Shown: positions 1 through 8,373 of the stretch, in pieces
Position numbering within the stretch: the first letter of the stretch is position 1
Layout of the letters: each line of letters starts with the position of its first letter
Source: Candidatus Saccharimonadota bacterium
Lineage (GTDB): Bacteria > Patescibacteriota > Saccharimonadia > Saccharimonadales > Saccharimonadaceae
Assembly (NCBI GenBank): GCA_003246575.1
Contig: QJZZ01000003.1
Location: 62,001-126,000, forward strand
Length of the DNA: 64,000 bases
Direction of reading: 5' to 3'
Notes under the pieces: model-generated
Databases searched by the model: none
Told to the model about the DNA's origin: nothing
The model's input: only the letters and a program-made list of their open reading frames with translations
Translations under genes and position numbers: made by a program

Positions 1-311
1 GTATACGCGGTACGCATCGACGTGATTTCGCGAACGCGTTTTGATGATGTCTGCTGAACTTGCGTTGCCGGGTGGTCCGGGTCATTATCGAGCGATACGA
101 TACCCGTCTGATCAAGCGATAGCGGCTGGGCAATCGTTGCAAGTGCCGCCGTCTCCATCGGACCAACATACTTTCGCTGGATTGCGCGTGGATGATTTAT
201 ATTAAAAAACGCCATCACAGTAGATGGCTGAAACGTTGTTGCCGTCAGCACGACAACCAAACCCACAAGAAATATTCGCTGAACTAACCTACGCACAGAC
301 GCTCTTCGCAT
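1..311 (-). CDS. Secreted or membrane-anchored protein, N-terminal fragment
   Basis: A reading frame on the minus strand starts at ATG 311-309 and stays open to the left edge, giving about 103 residues with no stop. The N-terminus is basic (MRRASVRRLVQR) followed by a hydrophobic stretch (IFLVGLVVVLTATTF), a typical signal peptide or anchor. The mature part (residues about 38 onward) is polar and continues off the window. The function is not recognisable from this fragment. It was chosen over a plus-strand frame at 224-451 because it has a start, a signal peptide and compatible codon use. Confidence 0.6.
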   Translation of the reverse strand, partial: MRRASVRRLVQRIFLVGLVVVLTATTFQPSTVMAFFNINHPRAIQRKYVGPMETAALATIAQPLSLDQTGIVSLDNDPDHPATQVQQTSSKRVREITSMRTAY

Positions 312-384
312 CACACATCCCCCAATTAGTTACACGCTCAATATACGATACAAAATATCACAGTACAATAGATTTTTGTAAGAA

Positions 385-870
385 TTATTTACGATTTTTT
401 TCGTATATAACAATATCAAATGCAAACTCATTACGCTCATCCGCATCGTGATGCTCGCGTGAGACTTCGCGCCAGACCGTAGGGTCAATAACAGGGAAGA
501 AAATAGTCGCCTGCGAGAACTCTGCGTCAACATGCGTGATAACGAGTCGATCGACGTCGTTGACGGTCTGCGCGTAGACGCTGCCGCCACCGATAATGAA
601 GATAGGATAGCGCGCAAGCGCGTACGCCGCGTCGAGCGAGAGAGCGGTCAATACGCCAGCCGTACCCGTCGGCTCCGAGCTGAGAACAATATTCTCGCGA
701 TTCGGCAGCGGTCGACTATTCATCGACTGAAATGTCTTGAGTCCCATAATCATCGAACCGCCTGTAGTCGTTTGCTTGAAGTGTGCAAAGTCGGCAGGCA
801 AATGCCACAGCAGGTCGTTATTTGCGCCAAGTTCGTTATTGCGCCCAATCGCGGCGATGATCGTTTTCAT
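385..870 (-). CDS. folA: Dihydrofolate reductase
   Basis: 161 residues, the usual bacterial DHFR length. It reduces dihydrofolate to tetrahydrofolate with NADPH and serves thymidylate and formyl-folate metabolism in the cytosol. Visible motifs are the N-terminal AAIGRNNELG, the substrate loop LLWHLPADFAHFK, MGLKTFQSM, and the NADPH-binding FIIGGGSVYAQ. A -10-like TAGTAT lies a few bases before the ATG with no Shine-Dalgarno, so the mRNA may be leaderless. It is divergent from the HIT-family gene and lies near other dTMP-pathway genes (dcd, tmk). Confidence 0.95.
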   Translation of the reverse strand: MKTIIAAIGRNNELGANNDLLWHLPADFAHFKQTTTGGSMIMGLKTFQSMNSRPLPNRENIVLSSEPTGTAGVLTALSLDAAYALARYPIFIIGGGSVYAQTVNDVDRLVITHVDAEFSQATIFFPVIDPTVWREVSREHHDADERNEFAFDIVIYEKNRK

Positions 871-900
871 GTCCTTATACTAGCATGCTAGACTGATGGC

Positions 901-1317
901 ATGAGTCTACAAATCACAAAATCCTATCGCAGCGAAGCCGACGAACAGGCCTATACGACGTTTCGCGCTTCCTGGCCGCACGACAAATGTCCGTTTTGTG
1001 ACCATGAGCAGACAATCGTCGCCGAGCGCCCAAATTTTCTCATCCTGAAAAATGACTATCCGTACTATGCCTACGATGGAGAGAAGGTGGCCGAACATCT
1101 CCTCGTCGTCTCGAAGCGACACATTCGCTCACTTGGCGAATGCAATGACGCCGAACGCAAAGAATTCGTCGACCTGATCGCCGAATACGAAGGACGCGAA
1201 TACAATTTCGTCCTGCGCGCGCCAGACAGTGGCCGCCGCAGCGTGGCACACCACCACGGCCATTTCATCCGCCACGAGAAACAGGCTATGGCAACCAGCG
1301 AAGACAGCATGCTATAA
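901..1317 (+). CDS. HIT-family nucleotide-binding protein
   Basis: 138 residues. The histidine-triad motif is visible as SVAHHHGHFI (residues about 112-121), the H-x-H-x-H pattern of nucleotide hydrolases and transferases. An N-terminal CPFC pair (about 31-34) could bind zinc, as in some HIT/GalT-like proteins. The middle (YPYYAYDGEKVAEHLLVVSKRH) matches the HIT fold's substrate strand. The substrate cannot be assigned. It is divergent from folA and directly upstream of the dCTP deaminase gene, whose -10 box overlaps its 3' end. Confidence 0.8.
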   Translation: MSLQITKSYRSEADEQAYTTFRASWPHDKCPFCDHEQTIVAERPNFLILKNDYPYYAYDGEKVAEHLLVVSKRHIRSLGECNDAERKEFVDLIAEYEGREYNFVLRAPDSGRRSVAHHHGHFIRHEKQAMATSEDSML

Positions 1318-1329
1318 TCGAGCAAGATT

Positions 1330-2052
1330 ATGGGAGTATATAGCAACACCGAGATTCGGGAGGCAATCGACGATGGTCGCATCGTGTGTACGCCGTTCAA
1401 TCCTGACCACATTTCCGAAGCAAGTCTCGATTTTACACTTGGTCATTATTTTTACAAGCAAGAATTTCAATCAGAGTCGACTGGTATCTACAATCCATTT
1501 GATGAGTCTGACGTCGCGCGCTATTTCAAAGGCCCGCTCGAAGCCATGCCACACAAGCAGTGGTGCGAAAAGGAGGGCGTTCCGCTCTTTGCTAATATTC
1601 CCGAAGACCACCCGATCATCGTTCTCAAGCCGGGCGAACGCATCCTTGGACACACTCACGAATTCGTCGGTATCCGCACACATGGCGGTGCGTGTGAAGT
1701 CAAGAGCCGCTCCAGCTGGGGGCGCAACGGCGTCGCAGTCTGCTTCGACGCAGGCTGGGTTGACCCAGGCTACATCAACCGCATCACCCTCGAAATCTAC
1801 AACCTTAACATGCACGAATCGGTTGTACTCCCCGTCGGCGAACGTGTCGGCCAGCTCATCTTCCATCACACCGGTCCTGTCGAAGGCGGCTACGCATCTG
1901 GTCGCGGCGGCATGAGCGGCAAGTACCAGCACACTGATGACCTCGACGAACTCATCGCTACCTGGCGTCCAGACATGATGCTGCCACGTGCGTTCAAAGA
2001 CAAGCGCAAAGCAGCGCCAACTATCGACGGACTCGCCGAGGGCATCAAATAG
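1330..2052 (+). CDS. dcd: dCTP deaminase / dUTPase-family protein
   Basis: 240 residues, longer than the ~190 typical of Dcd. The conserved core is clear: VKSRSSWGRNGV (residues about 123-134), then FDAGWVDPGYINRITLEIYN, which contains the catalytic glutamate of the TLE motif, and GERVGQLIF. Members deaminate dCTP to dUTP, some also releasing pyrophosphate, and so feed dTMP synthesis. TATAAT lies at 1313-1318, only 11 nt before the ATG. dTMP kinase starts two bases after the stop, so the two are probably cotranscribed. The ~45 extra C-terminal residues have no known role. Confidence 0.85.
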   Translation: MGVYSNTEIREAIDDGRIVCTPFNPDHISEASLDFTLGHYFYKQEFQSESTGIYNPFDESDVARYFKGPLEAMPHKQWCEKEGVPLFANIPEDHPIIVLKPGERILGHTHEFVGIRTHGGACEVKSRSSWGRNGVAVCFDAGWVDPGYINRITLEIYNLNMHESVVLPVGERVGQLIFHHTGPVEGGYASGRGGMSGKYQHTDDLDELIATWRPDMMLPRAFKDKRKAAPTIDGLAEGIK

Positions 2053-2053
2053 C

Positions 2054-2722
2054 ATGGGACGCTTCATCGCAATCGAAGGCGGCGACGGGTCAGGCAAGGC
2101 AACACAGGCGAAACTTCTCGCCGAATACGCGACCGCACAGGGCTACGACGTCCTCACGGTCAGCTTTCCACGCTACGGCAACGACTCGGCCTACTATGCC
2201 GAGCGCTACCTGAACGGTGCCTATGGCACAGCCGAAGATGTCCCGGCAGAGCTCGGAATTCTCCCGTATGCACTTGATCGTTTTGCTGCCCGTGATGATA
2301 TCGCAGCGCACCTCGCAAAAGACAAGTCACTCGTCATCGCCGATCGGTACATGGCAAGCAATCTCGCGCACCAAGGTACAAAAGTTGATGAAGTTGATAC
2401 GCGTCAAGAATTTTATCGTCGCACGATGCTCACCGAATACGATATCCTCGGCATTCCGCGTCCTGATCTCAATATCGTACTCCTTGTTCCGTCAGCTATC
2501 TCTCAGGCGAACGTCGACAAGAAAGCCGCTCGCAGCTACACCGCACTCAAGCGCGACATCCACGAAGCCGACGCGGGCCATCTCGACAAAGCCAAGCGCA
2601 ATTACGAAGAAATTTGCGAACTATATCCAAATGAATTCACGGCACTCAATTGCATGAGTGACGAGCAACTACGTCCTATCGACGATATTCAGGCATCAAT
2701 ACGAGACCTGCTTAAACTCTAG
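2054..2722 (+). CDS. tmk: Thymidylate kinase
   Basis: 222 residues from the ATG at 2054; longer in-frame extensions read into dcd and lack family similarity. The P-loop IEGGDGSGKATQ is at residues 6-17, and the DR(Y/F) motif appears as IADRYMASN. The LID region is not strongly Arg-rich. It phosphorylates dTMP to dTDP. The gene follows dcd with a one-base gap and converges on the RSH-like gene, which overlaps its last bases. Confidence 0.9.
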   Translation: MGRFIAIEGGDGSGKATQAKLLAEYATAQGYDVLTVSFPRYGNDSAYYAERYLNGAYGTAEDVPAELGILPYALDRFAARDDIAAHLAKDKSLVIADRYMASNLAHQGTKVDEVDTRQEFYRRTMLTEYDILGIPRPDLNIVLLVPSAISQANVDKKAARSYTALKRDIHEADAGHLDKAKRNYEEICELYPNEFTALNCMSDEQLRPIDDIQASIRDLLKL

Positions 2723-4224
2723 GCGTTCTGAAGTGTTCGACGAATTATATCCAGAAGGAAGCGTCCGCCCTCGACCGTGTCGCCATCAAGTACGCGCGCG
2801 CCACAATCTTGTCCGTAACACTGCTCGGCACGCTGACGACGCTCAGCAATCGCCTCAAGCATAGCAAGCATACGCGTCTTCTCTTCTGGTGCGTCCATCG
2901 AATGATCGGAGTACTGCTTGAACAATATATGCGCGGCAGGCCCGACACGAGAATTACGTCGATCTTCGCTCGTCAACATCTGAAGTTCAACTGGGATTTC
3001 GACGCCATTTTCGCCGAGTACCATGAAGGTGACTTTGAGCACCTGATATGAACGTTCATCCTCATCAATATCAGTGACCCCGTACACATCAAGTACATCC
3101 TTGGCTCGGTCTAAATACTCGCGAGAGCCCTGCACACAAACAGGAAATTTCTTCGATGGGGCATTCTGTAGACGTACGCTCGGATTGTCACCAAGACTAT
3201 CGAGCAACGCACCAAAATCATGCGCCATACTTTCATCATCGGCAACAATTGTGACGCCGAGAACATCCATCGGAAGCTCGCCATCTTGGCGCTTAATCTT
3301 CTTGGCAAGTGATCCGATTGATTTGATACGGTGTATGACTTTCGTGAAATCAAACTGGTTGGTCTTGAGCTCGCGAGTTACGAAAATAGACGTCTCGCCC
3401 TCGGACAAGCCCGTTGATCGATACTCAACGTCACCAGAATACTCACCAAAGATGAGCTCAAGTGCTTTGTCTGCGCCCATACCAACTGTGCGTTCGTGCA
3501 GATCGTTTGCGGTCGCTAGATATTCTTGACCGCCAGTCATCTCCAGCTGTAGTTTACACACCTCACTGCGCAGACGAGCAGCCATTGCATCGAGCCCCCA
3601 AATTTCGAGGAGTGGCGCATAGACTGTTTCTGCTTCAATGAGGTCGTGCAGCAGTGCACGTGGTGATTTCGGTGGGTGCATGAGATTGTCGAGTGACTCG
3701 GCCGCCTTGAGAATTACCGCCTCCATGTTGGTATTCGATGCGATATCGAGAAGCCCGACGAGATCTGGGTTCCCGAGTTTCAGGAACATTTCCGGAGGAA
3801 TAGCAGCATTTGTATCAATCTGAAGCGTTGTGCGGTAGCGCTCAGCGACTGTCTCGATAATCATGAGGTCATGGAGAATTGTCGCAGAATACTCGATTGA
3901 CTCTTGTGTCATGCCGGGCAAGTGATACCTGTCGTCCAGCGCTTGAGCGGCACGCTTACGTCGTGCCATCGATTGATCATCACCGAGCAGACGATCGGGA
4001 AGATCATGAAGGATTGCAATCTCAAAAAGAGAATTTGGGACCAGGTTGTGCCCAAACTTATCTACAATCTCAGACACACGTCCAGCATGCTCAAGAAAAT
4101 CAGTGCGTTCATTCAGACCCTCGCCGTTACGGTACCAATCTATAGTTTTTAGCGAAGCAACCCATGAGTCGTATTCGTTCATGATTTTTGGTTGCTGCGG
4201 GACTGGTTCGGTAGGTCGGGACAT
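2719..4224 (-). CDS. Divergent RelA/SpoT-homologue-like protein (HD plus synthetase-like domains)
   Basis: 501 residues. The N-terminal half resembles the HD hydrolase domain of RSH enzymes: EHAGRVSEIV, then AILHDLPDRLL (about 68-78) and LKAAESLDNL in place of the family's K-A-D-R-L-H-N. Residues about 285-440 resemble the (p)ppGpp synthetase domain (HRIKSIGSLAKKIKRQ, MDVLGVTIVADD, VELQMLTSEDRR, GPAAHILFK). The HD metal ligand Asp is replaced by Glu and the ED pair is altered, so hydrolase activity is doubtful. No TGS or ACT domain is seen. The assignment rests on motif similarity only; a -10-like TATTAT/TATACA lies just before the ATG. Confidence 0.55.
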   Translation of the reverse strand: MSRPTEPVPQQPKIMNEYDSWVASLKTIDWYRNGEGLNERTDFLEHAGRVSEIVDKFGHNLVPNSLFEIAILHDLPDRLLGDDQSMARRKRAAQALDDRYHLPGMTQESIEYSATILHDLMIIETVAERYRTTLQIDTNAAIPPEMFLKLGNPDLVGLLDIASNTNMEAVILKAAESLDNLMHPPKSPRALLHDLIEAETVYAPLLEIWGLDAMAARLRSEVCKLQLEMTGGQEYLATANDLHERTVGMGADKALELIFGEYSGDVEYRSTGLSEGETSIFVTRELKTNQFDFTKVIHRIKSIGSLAKKIKRQDGELPMDVLGVTIVADDESMAHDFGALLDSLGDNPSVRLQNAPSKKFPVCVQGSREYLDRAKDVLDVYGVTDIDEDERSYQVLKVTFMVLGENGVEIPVELQMLTSEDRRNSRVGPAAHILFKQYSDHSMDAPEEKTRMLAMLEAIAERRQRAEQCYGQDCGARVLDGDTVEGGRFLLDIIRRTLQNA

Positions 4225-4272
4225 TTATTATGTATAATACAACAAATATCCGTCTATGTCCATACCGGGGTG

Positions 4273-4301
4273 TTGTCGAACGGGGAAACATGTGCTATAC
4301 T
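4273..4301 (+). promoter_or_regulatory. Promoter of the L10 leader-rplJ-rplL operon
   Basis: TTGTCG (4273-4278), a 17-bp spacer and TATACT (4296-4301), with TG one base upstream as an extended -10. It sits just before the predicted L10 leader. Confidence 0.8.
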
Positions 4302-4308
4302 GACGCTC

Positions 4309-4372
4309 AGACATTACCAAAGACAGTAGCCGTCCAAAAGACTTAATCCGCTACCGAGGGAATCATCTTCTC
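4309..4372 (+). ncRNA. Ribosomal protein L10 leader
   Basis: The 5' UTR of rplJ contains GACAGTAGC (4323-4331) and the complementary GCTACCGAGGG (about 4351-4361), separated by a TTAATCC segment. This is the arrangement of the L10 leader RNA, where the L10(L12)4 complex binds and represses its own operon. Boundaries are approximate. The UTR continues to the start codon at 4469. Confidence 0.7.
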
Positions 4373-4468
4373 TAGTATTGTCACCGGTACGAACCATTGT
4401 TCGTCTATGTCGGACGTTTACAATACGGCCCATTCAATCAAACCCAAGCTGAAACCGAAAGGATTTTT

Positions 4469-4993
4469 ATGGCTATTTCACGCGATAAAAAACAAGCTTT
4501 GGTAGGTGAAATGACTGAGTTGCTTGCCAACTCAAAAATGACTGTGTTCGCACAGTACCAGGGACTCAGCGTTGCTGATCTGCAGGCACTTCGTGCTGCA
4601 GCTCGTGACGCCGGTGTTGTTATCAAGGTCATCAAGAACCGTTTGGTTCGCGTTGCACTTTCTGGTAACGATTCGCTGAAAGACGTAGATACCTCTAGCC
4701 TCAAAGGCCAGCTCGTCTACGCAACAAGTGACAGCGACGAAGTCGCCCCAGCTCAGGTACTCGACAAGTTTGCGAAACAACACGATGCACTACAATTCGT
4801 CGGTGCTATTTCAGGTGACGGCGCACTCCTAAACGTCGATGAAGTCAAAGCCCTTGCAGGCCTCGCCAGCAAAGAGCAGCTCATCGCCGAAGTGGTTGCA
4901 CAACTGCTTTCACCAGTCAACGACATCACCAACGGTCTATCTGGCAACCTTCACGCGTTGCTCGATGGCATCGAAGCCAAAGCTACAGCCTAA
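4469..4993 (+). CDS. rplJ: 50S ribosomal protein L10
   Basis: 174 residues from the ATG at 4469, preceded by GAAAGG at 4457-4462. The N-terminus MAISRDKKQALVGEMTELL and the segment FAQYQGLSVADLQALR are typical of L10, followed by VIKNRLVRVAL. L10 anchors the L7/L12 stalk on 23S rRNA. The longer upstream frame reads through the leader RNA and was rejected. rplL follows after 49 nt. Confidence 0.97.
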   Translation: MAISRDKKQALVGEMTELLANSKMTVFAQYQGLSVADLQALRAAARDAGVVIKVIKNRLVRVALSGNDSLKDVDTSSLKGQLVYATSDSDEVAPAQVLDKFAKQHDALQFVGAISGDGALLNVDEVKALAGLASKEQLIAEVVAQLLSPVNDITNGLSGNLHALLDGIEAKATA

Positions 4994-5042
4994 TACGCTG
5001 TACATTAACCAAGTACAATTTGCATAGAAAGGATCTACCATC

Positions 5043-5423
5043 ATGGCAGACATCAAGAAACTTGCAGAAGAACTGACTAAGTTGACAGTTCTCGAAGTAA
5101 ACGAACTCAAGAACGTCCTCAAGGACGAATACGGCATCGAGCCAGCTGCTGCAGCTGTCGCTGTTGCTGGTCCTGCTGCTGGCGACGCCGGCGCAGCTGC
5201 TGCTGACGAAAAGAGCGAATTCACTGTGAAGCTTGCTGACGCAGGTGCACAGAAAGTTGCTGTTATCAAGGCAGTTAAGGAAATCACAGGCCTCGGCCTT
5301 GGCGAAGCTAAGGCTATCGTCGACGGCGCTCCTGCAAACGTCAAGGAAAACGTTCCTAAGGACGAAGCAGAAGCAGCTAAGAAGCAGCTCGAAGAAGCTG
5401 GCGCTAGCGTAGAGCTCGTCTAG
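5043..5423 (+). CDS. rplL: 50S ribosomal protein L7/L12
   Basis: 126 residues with a GAAAGGA Shine-Dalgarno (about 5027-5033). It has the N-terminal dimerisation domain ([17 protein letters not shown]), an Ala/Gly-rich hinge (residues about 38-58) and the conserved C-terminal domain ([33 protein letters not shown]). It recruits translation factors. It is the second gene of the rplJ operon and is followed directly by a terminator. Confidence 0.98.
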   Translation: MADIKKLAEELTKLTVLEVNELKNVLKDEYGIEPAAAAVAVAGPAAGDAGAAAADEKSEFTVKLADAGAQKVAVIKAVKEITGLGLGEAKAIVDGAPANVKENVPKDEAEAAKKQLEEAGASVELV

Positions 5424-5460
5424 TTTCACCCTATATATGGGCCGTTCGTAACGAAATTTC

Positions 5461-5494
5461 AAAAAAGTCGTTGACGCATGTCAGCGGCTTTTTT
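5461..5494 (+). terminator. Intrinsic terminator of the rplJ-rplL operon
   Basis: A 15-bp stem with two G-T wobbles and a GCAT loop. The 5' arm starts with AAAAAAG and the 3' arm ends in CTTTTTT. The symmetry allows it to work in both directions. Confidence 0.9.
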
Positions 5495-5575
5495 GATTGT
5501 GGAAGCTCAACAATATTTACAACGGATTCTCCAACTACACTTGTCGGACTGTGGATATGAAGCAAAAAAATGCGG

Positions 5576-5604
5576 TTGACACTCAGGATTCATTGACTTA
5601 TACT
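5576..5604 (+). promoter_or_regulatory. Strong sigma70-type promoter
   Basis: TTGACA (5576-5581), 17-bp spacer, TATACT (5599-5604). It drives the conserved unknown gene at 5666 with a leader of about 55 nt. Confidence 0.85.
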
Positions 5605-5665
5605 CGCGCGTCCTGTACAACTAAGACTGATATTACAAAAAAATACAGACAAGGAAATGCGAGCA

Positions 5666-6184
5666 ATGTCTGAACTACCAGAGAAACAAGTCAAGCGACT
5701 GAAATCACTTATTACTGAAGCAGAAACAAACCTTGCGGCAGCCAAAGAACTTTTGATGAGCGTTCTCGGCGACGACGATATGATTGTGTCAAACACTCAT
5801 TCGGCTCGCGAAGAGGTAAGCGGCAAAGTCATCGAAGGCGTCTTCGACGGCCAAATTATGGCCGGCCCCGATGGCAAAACCTACCCAGTTCCAGCCAACT
5901 ACGCCAGCAAGTCAAAGCTTGTTGAGGGCGACATCCTCAAGCTTACGATTGCCGACGACGGTGGATTCATCTACAAGCAAATTGGCCCAATTCCACGCAA
6001 GCAAATCATCGGCACACTTACACAGCACGATGGCGCATACTACGTCGAAGCAAATGGACGCGAATACCGCATCCTCCTTGCAAGCGTCACCTACTTCCGT
6101 ATCAATATCGGCGACCAAGTCACCATTATTGTTCCAGAAGACAACCCAGATGCAACATGGGCAGCCGTCGAGGCAGCACTGTAG
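5666..6184 (+). CDS. Conserved protein of unknown function (coiled-coil N-terminus, beta-rich core)
   Basis: 172 residues from the ATG at 5666. AAGGA at 5651-5655 is well spaced for this start and too close to the ATG at 5657. The N-terminus (LPEKQVKRLKSLITEAETNL) is a predicted helix. The core (VIEGVFDGQIMAGPDGKTYP, PANYASKSKLVEGDILKLTI) looks beta-barrel-like, and the end is acidic. I believe this type of protein is common in CPR genomes, but no function is known to me. The strong promoter, separate leader and terminator suggest high expression. Confidence 0.75.
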   Translation: MSELPEKQVKRLKSLITEAETNLAAAKELLMSVLGDDDMIVSNTHSAREEVSGKVIEGVFDGQIMAGPDGKTYPVPANYASKSKLVEGDILKLTIADDGGFIYKQIGPIPRKQIIGTLTQHDGAYYVEANGREYRILLASVTYFRINIGDQVTIIVPEDNPDATWAAVEAAL

Positions 6185-6204
6185 CGCACATCAATTCGTA
6201 CACG

Positions 6205-6231
6205 AAAGCGACCAAAACTGGTCGCTTTTTT
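6205..6231 (+). terminator. Intrinsic terminator
   Basis: AAAGCGACC, loop AAAACT, GGTCGCTTTTTT. It ends the 5666 transcription unit. Its T-run abuts the -10 box of the thymidine kinase gene. Confidence 0.9.
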
Positions 6232-6245
6232 GTATACTAAGTGTA

Positions 6246-6818
6246 ATGGCTAAAATTCACTTCAAATACGGCGCTATGAATAGCGGCAAATCAGACACAC
6301 TCATCAAAACCGCCTACAACTACGAAGAGCGCGGGCTCAAAGTTATCGTCATCAAACCTGGTGTCGATACAAAAGGCGAGGACAAGGTCGTCGCACGCGG
6401 TGGACACGAACGAATCGTGGACATCATCGCCGATGTCGACCTTGATATCGAAGTGGCTGTTATGAAGACACCTGATGTAGCTGTCGTCTTGGTTGATGAA
6501 GCACAGTTCCTCTCTGGCGAGCAGATTAGTCAACTCTACCGCGTCGCGAAGCAACACAATATTTCGGTCATCTGCCACGGCCTGCGCGCCGACTTTCGTA
6601 CTGCGCTTTTTCCAGGCAGTGCGCGACTATTCGAAATCGCCGACAATATCGAGAAACTTCCGACTATGTGTTTTTGCGGAAGCCAGGCCGAATTCAATAC
6701 ACGCAAAGTCGACGGCGCATACATCTTCGACGGCGATCAAGTCGCGATCGAGCAAGGTGACGTCACCTACGACAGCCTATGTGGCAAATGCTACGTCCGC
6801 GAAGGTGGCACTATTTAG
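6246..6818 (+). CDS. tdk: Thymidine kinase (type II)
   Basis: 190 residues from the ATG at 6246. The P-loop GAMNSGKSDTL is at residues 9-19, the Walker-B-like VLVDEAQFLS follows, and the structural zinc site is kept as CFCG and CGKC. It phosphorylates salvaged thymidine to dTMP, upstream of Tmk. TATACT (6233-6238) is 7 nt before the ATG and there is no Shine-Dalgarno, so the transcript is probably leaderless. Confidence 0.93.
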   Translation: MAKIHFKYGAMNSGKSDTLIKTAYNYEERGLKVIVIKPGVDTKGEDKVVARGGHERIVDIIADVDLDIEVAVMKTPDVAVVLVDEAQFLSGEQISQLYRVAKQHNISVICHGLRADFRTALFPGSARLFEIADNIEKLPTMCFCGSQAEFNTRKVDGAYIFDGDQVAIEQGDVTYDSLCGKCYVREGGTI

Positions 6819-6933
6819 GCACGGTCACGTAGCAGCAACCCTTCAGTATCGAATCCACATGTAGCTCGACTGTAGACAAAAACCACAACGTGCACCGCGA
6901 ACAAAATAGCGTACAATAGTACCAAAGGGGAGT

Positions 6934-8373
6934 ATGAGCCAAGCACTCTATCGTAAGTACCGTTCGAAGACGCTCGATGAAATCGTCGGGCAAGATCATA
7001 TCACGTCGCTATTGAAACGCGCTATTGCTCAAGGTTCCGTCTCTCACGCCTACCTCCTGACTGGCCCACGCGGTGTTGGCAAGACATCGATTGCACGTAT
7101 CATCGCCCACGAGATCAACAAGCTCCCCTACGACGACGAGTCGCAACACCTCGACATCATCGAGATTGACGCGGCTAGCAACAATGGCGTTGAGGATGTT
7201 CGCGATCTCCGCGACAAAGTCCACATCGCACCAAGTTCTGCCGAGAAAAAAATCTACATCATCGACGAAGTTCACATGCTATCACGCCAGGCGTTCAACG
7301 CGCTCCTCAAGACGCTCGAAGAACCACCTGAGCACGTCGTTTTCATCCTCGCAACTACTGACGCCGACAAATTGCCTGCAACCATCATCAGCCGCGTCCA
7401 GCGCTTCAACTTTCGTTCGATCACGCCCGGTGATGTCATCAAGCACCTGCGCTCAATCGCCGACAAAGAGAATATCGACATCACTGACGACGCACTCGCA
7501 ATCGTCGCACGTCATGGCGGCGGCAGCTTCCGTGACAGCATCGGGCTGCTCGACCAACTCCAGCACGCAAACGAATCAACGATCGATGCAGAAGATGTGC
7601 GCCGAGCACTCGGCATCACCGCCGACGAGAGTATACAAACGCTTATCGATGCCTATCGCAGCGGCGACCTCTCGACACTCGCGGGCGTCATTCGTACACT
7701 TGAGGCGTCTGGTGTGCAGGCTTCGATTGCCGCAGAACAAATCATCGAACAACTCCATGCGAGCATCATTGATCATCCTGAGGATCTCCAACTACTTGAC
7801 GACTTACTTTCCGTACACGGCAGCTCGCATCCGTATATCAAGCTCCTGAGCGCGTTAGCTCGCAATGTCGCACAGCCAACCCGCACGACAACCGTCGCCA
7901 TGGCCACGGCATCACCATCGGTCCAAACGCCCGCACAACCAGCAGCAGTGCAAAAGCCTGTAGCATCAGCGAAACCGGCGACTGCAAAAAAGGCCGCTCC
8001 CGTAGTGCCGGCAACACCAGCACCGCAGCCGGTTCAGGTTATGCAATCGACTGTCGACGCGGCGGATTTTGACTGGAACCAGCTCATAGAAGCAACTAGT
8101 GACGATATCGCTCTCAAAAGTCTCCTGGCAAAATCTTCGTACGAAATCAAAGATGACACACTAATCATTTACTGCGGCACAAAGTTCAATGCAGGCAAGC
8201 TTTCCGGCGCACGACAACTACCGAAACTCAGTGCCGCGTTGCAATCTATCGGCCATGGCGGCCTCACGGTCGATGCCAGACCCGAGAAAGCACCCCCGAA
8301 AGATTCGCAACTTGCTAGCGTAGCTGCTATCATGGGCGGAGGAGAAGAAGTAGAGTTAGCACATGGCAACTAA
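6934..8373 (+). CDS. dnaX: DNA polymerase III subunit gamma/tau, without zinc module
   Basis: 479 residues with GGGGAG before the ATG. It is the clamp-loader AAA+ ATPase: RKYRSKTLDEIVGQDH, Walker A GPRGVGKTSIARI (about 44-56), Walker B IYIIDEVHMLS, sensor 1 ATTDADKLPATIISR. Domain III and an Ala/Pro-rich linker (residues about 310-370) lead to a short C-terminal domain. The four-cysteine zinc module normally found between Walker A and the DAASN motif is missing: residues about 57-75 have no cysteine. The dnaB start overlaps the 3' end by 11 nt. Confidence 0.93.
   Translation: MSQALYRKYRSKTLDEIVGQDHITSLLKRAIAQGSVSHAYLLTGPRGVGKTSIARIIAHEINKLPYDDESQHLDIIEIDAASNNGVEDVRDLRDKVHIAPSSAEKKIYIIDEVHMLSRQAFNALLKTLEEPPEHVVFILATTDADKLPATIISRVQRFNFRSITPGDVIKHLRSIADKENIDITDDALAIVARHGGGSFRDSIGLLDQLQHANESTIDAEDVRRALGITADESIQTLIDAYRSGDLSTLAGVIRTLEASGVQASIAAEQIIEQLHASIIDHPEDLQLLDDLLSVHGSSHPYIKLLSALARNVAQPTRTTTVAMATASPSVQTPAQPAAVQKPVASAKPATAKKAAPVVPATPAPQPVQVMQSTVDAADFDWNQLIEATSDDIALKSLLAKSSYEIKDDTLIIYCGTKFNAGKLSGARQLPKLSAALQSIGHGGLTVDARPEKAPPKDSQLASVAAIMGGGEEVELAHGN

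Noticed and set aside
224-451. Plus-strand ORF of 75 codons near the left edge
   Set aside because: It overlaps a minus-strand frame with a signal peptide running off the edge and has no initiation signal.
1229-2097. Long ORFs in other frames over dcd (1229-1915 +, 1471-2097 -)
   Set aside because: They are antisense or shifted shadows of dcd, which has full family motifs.
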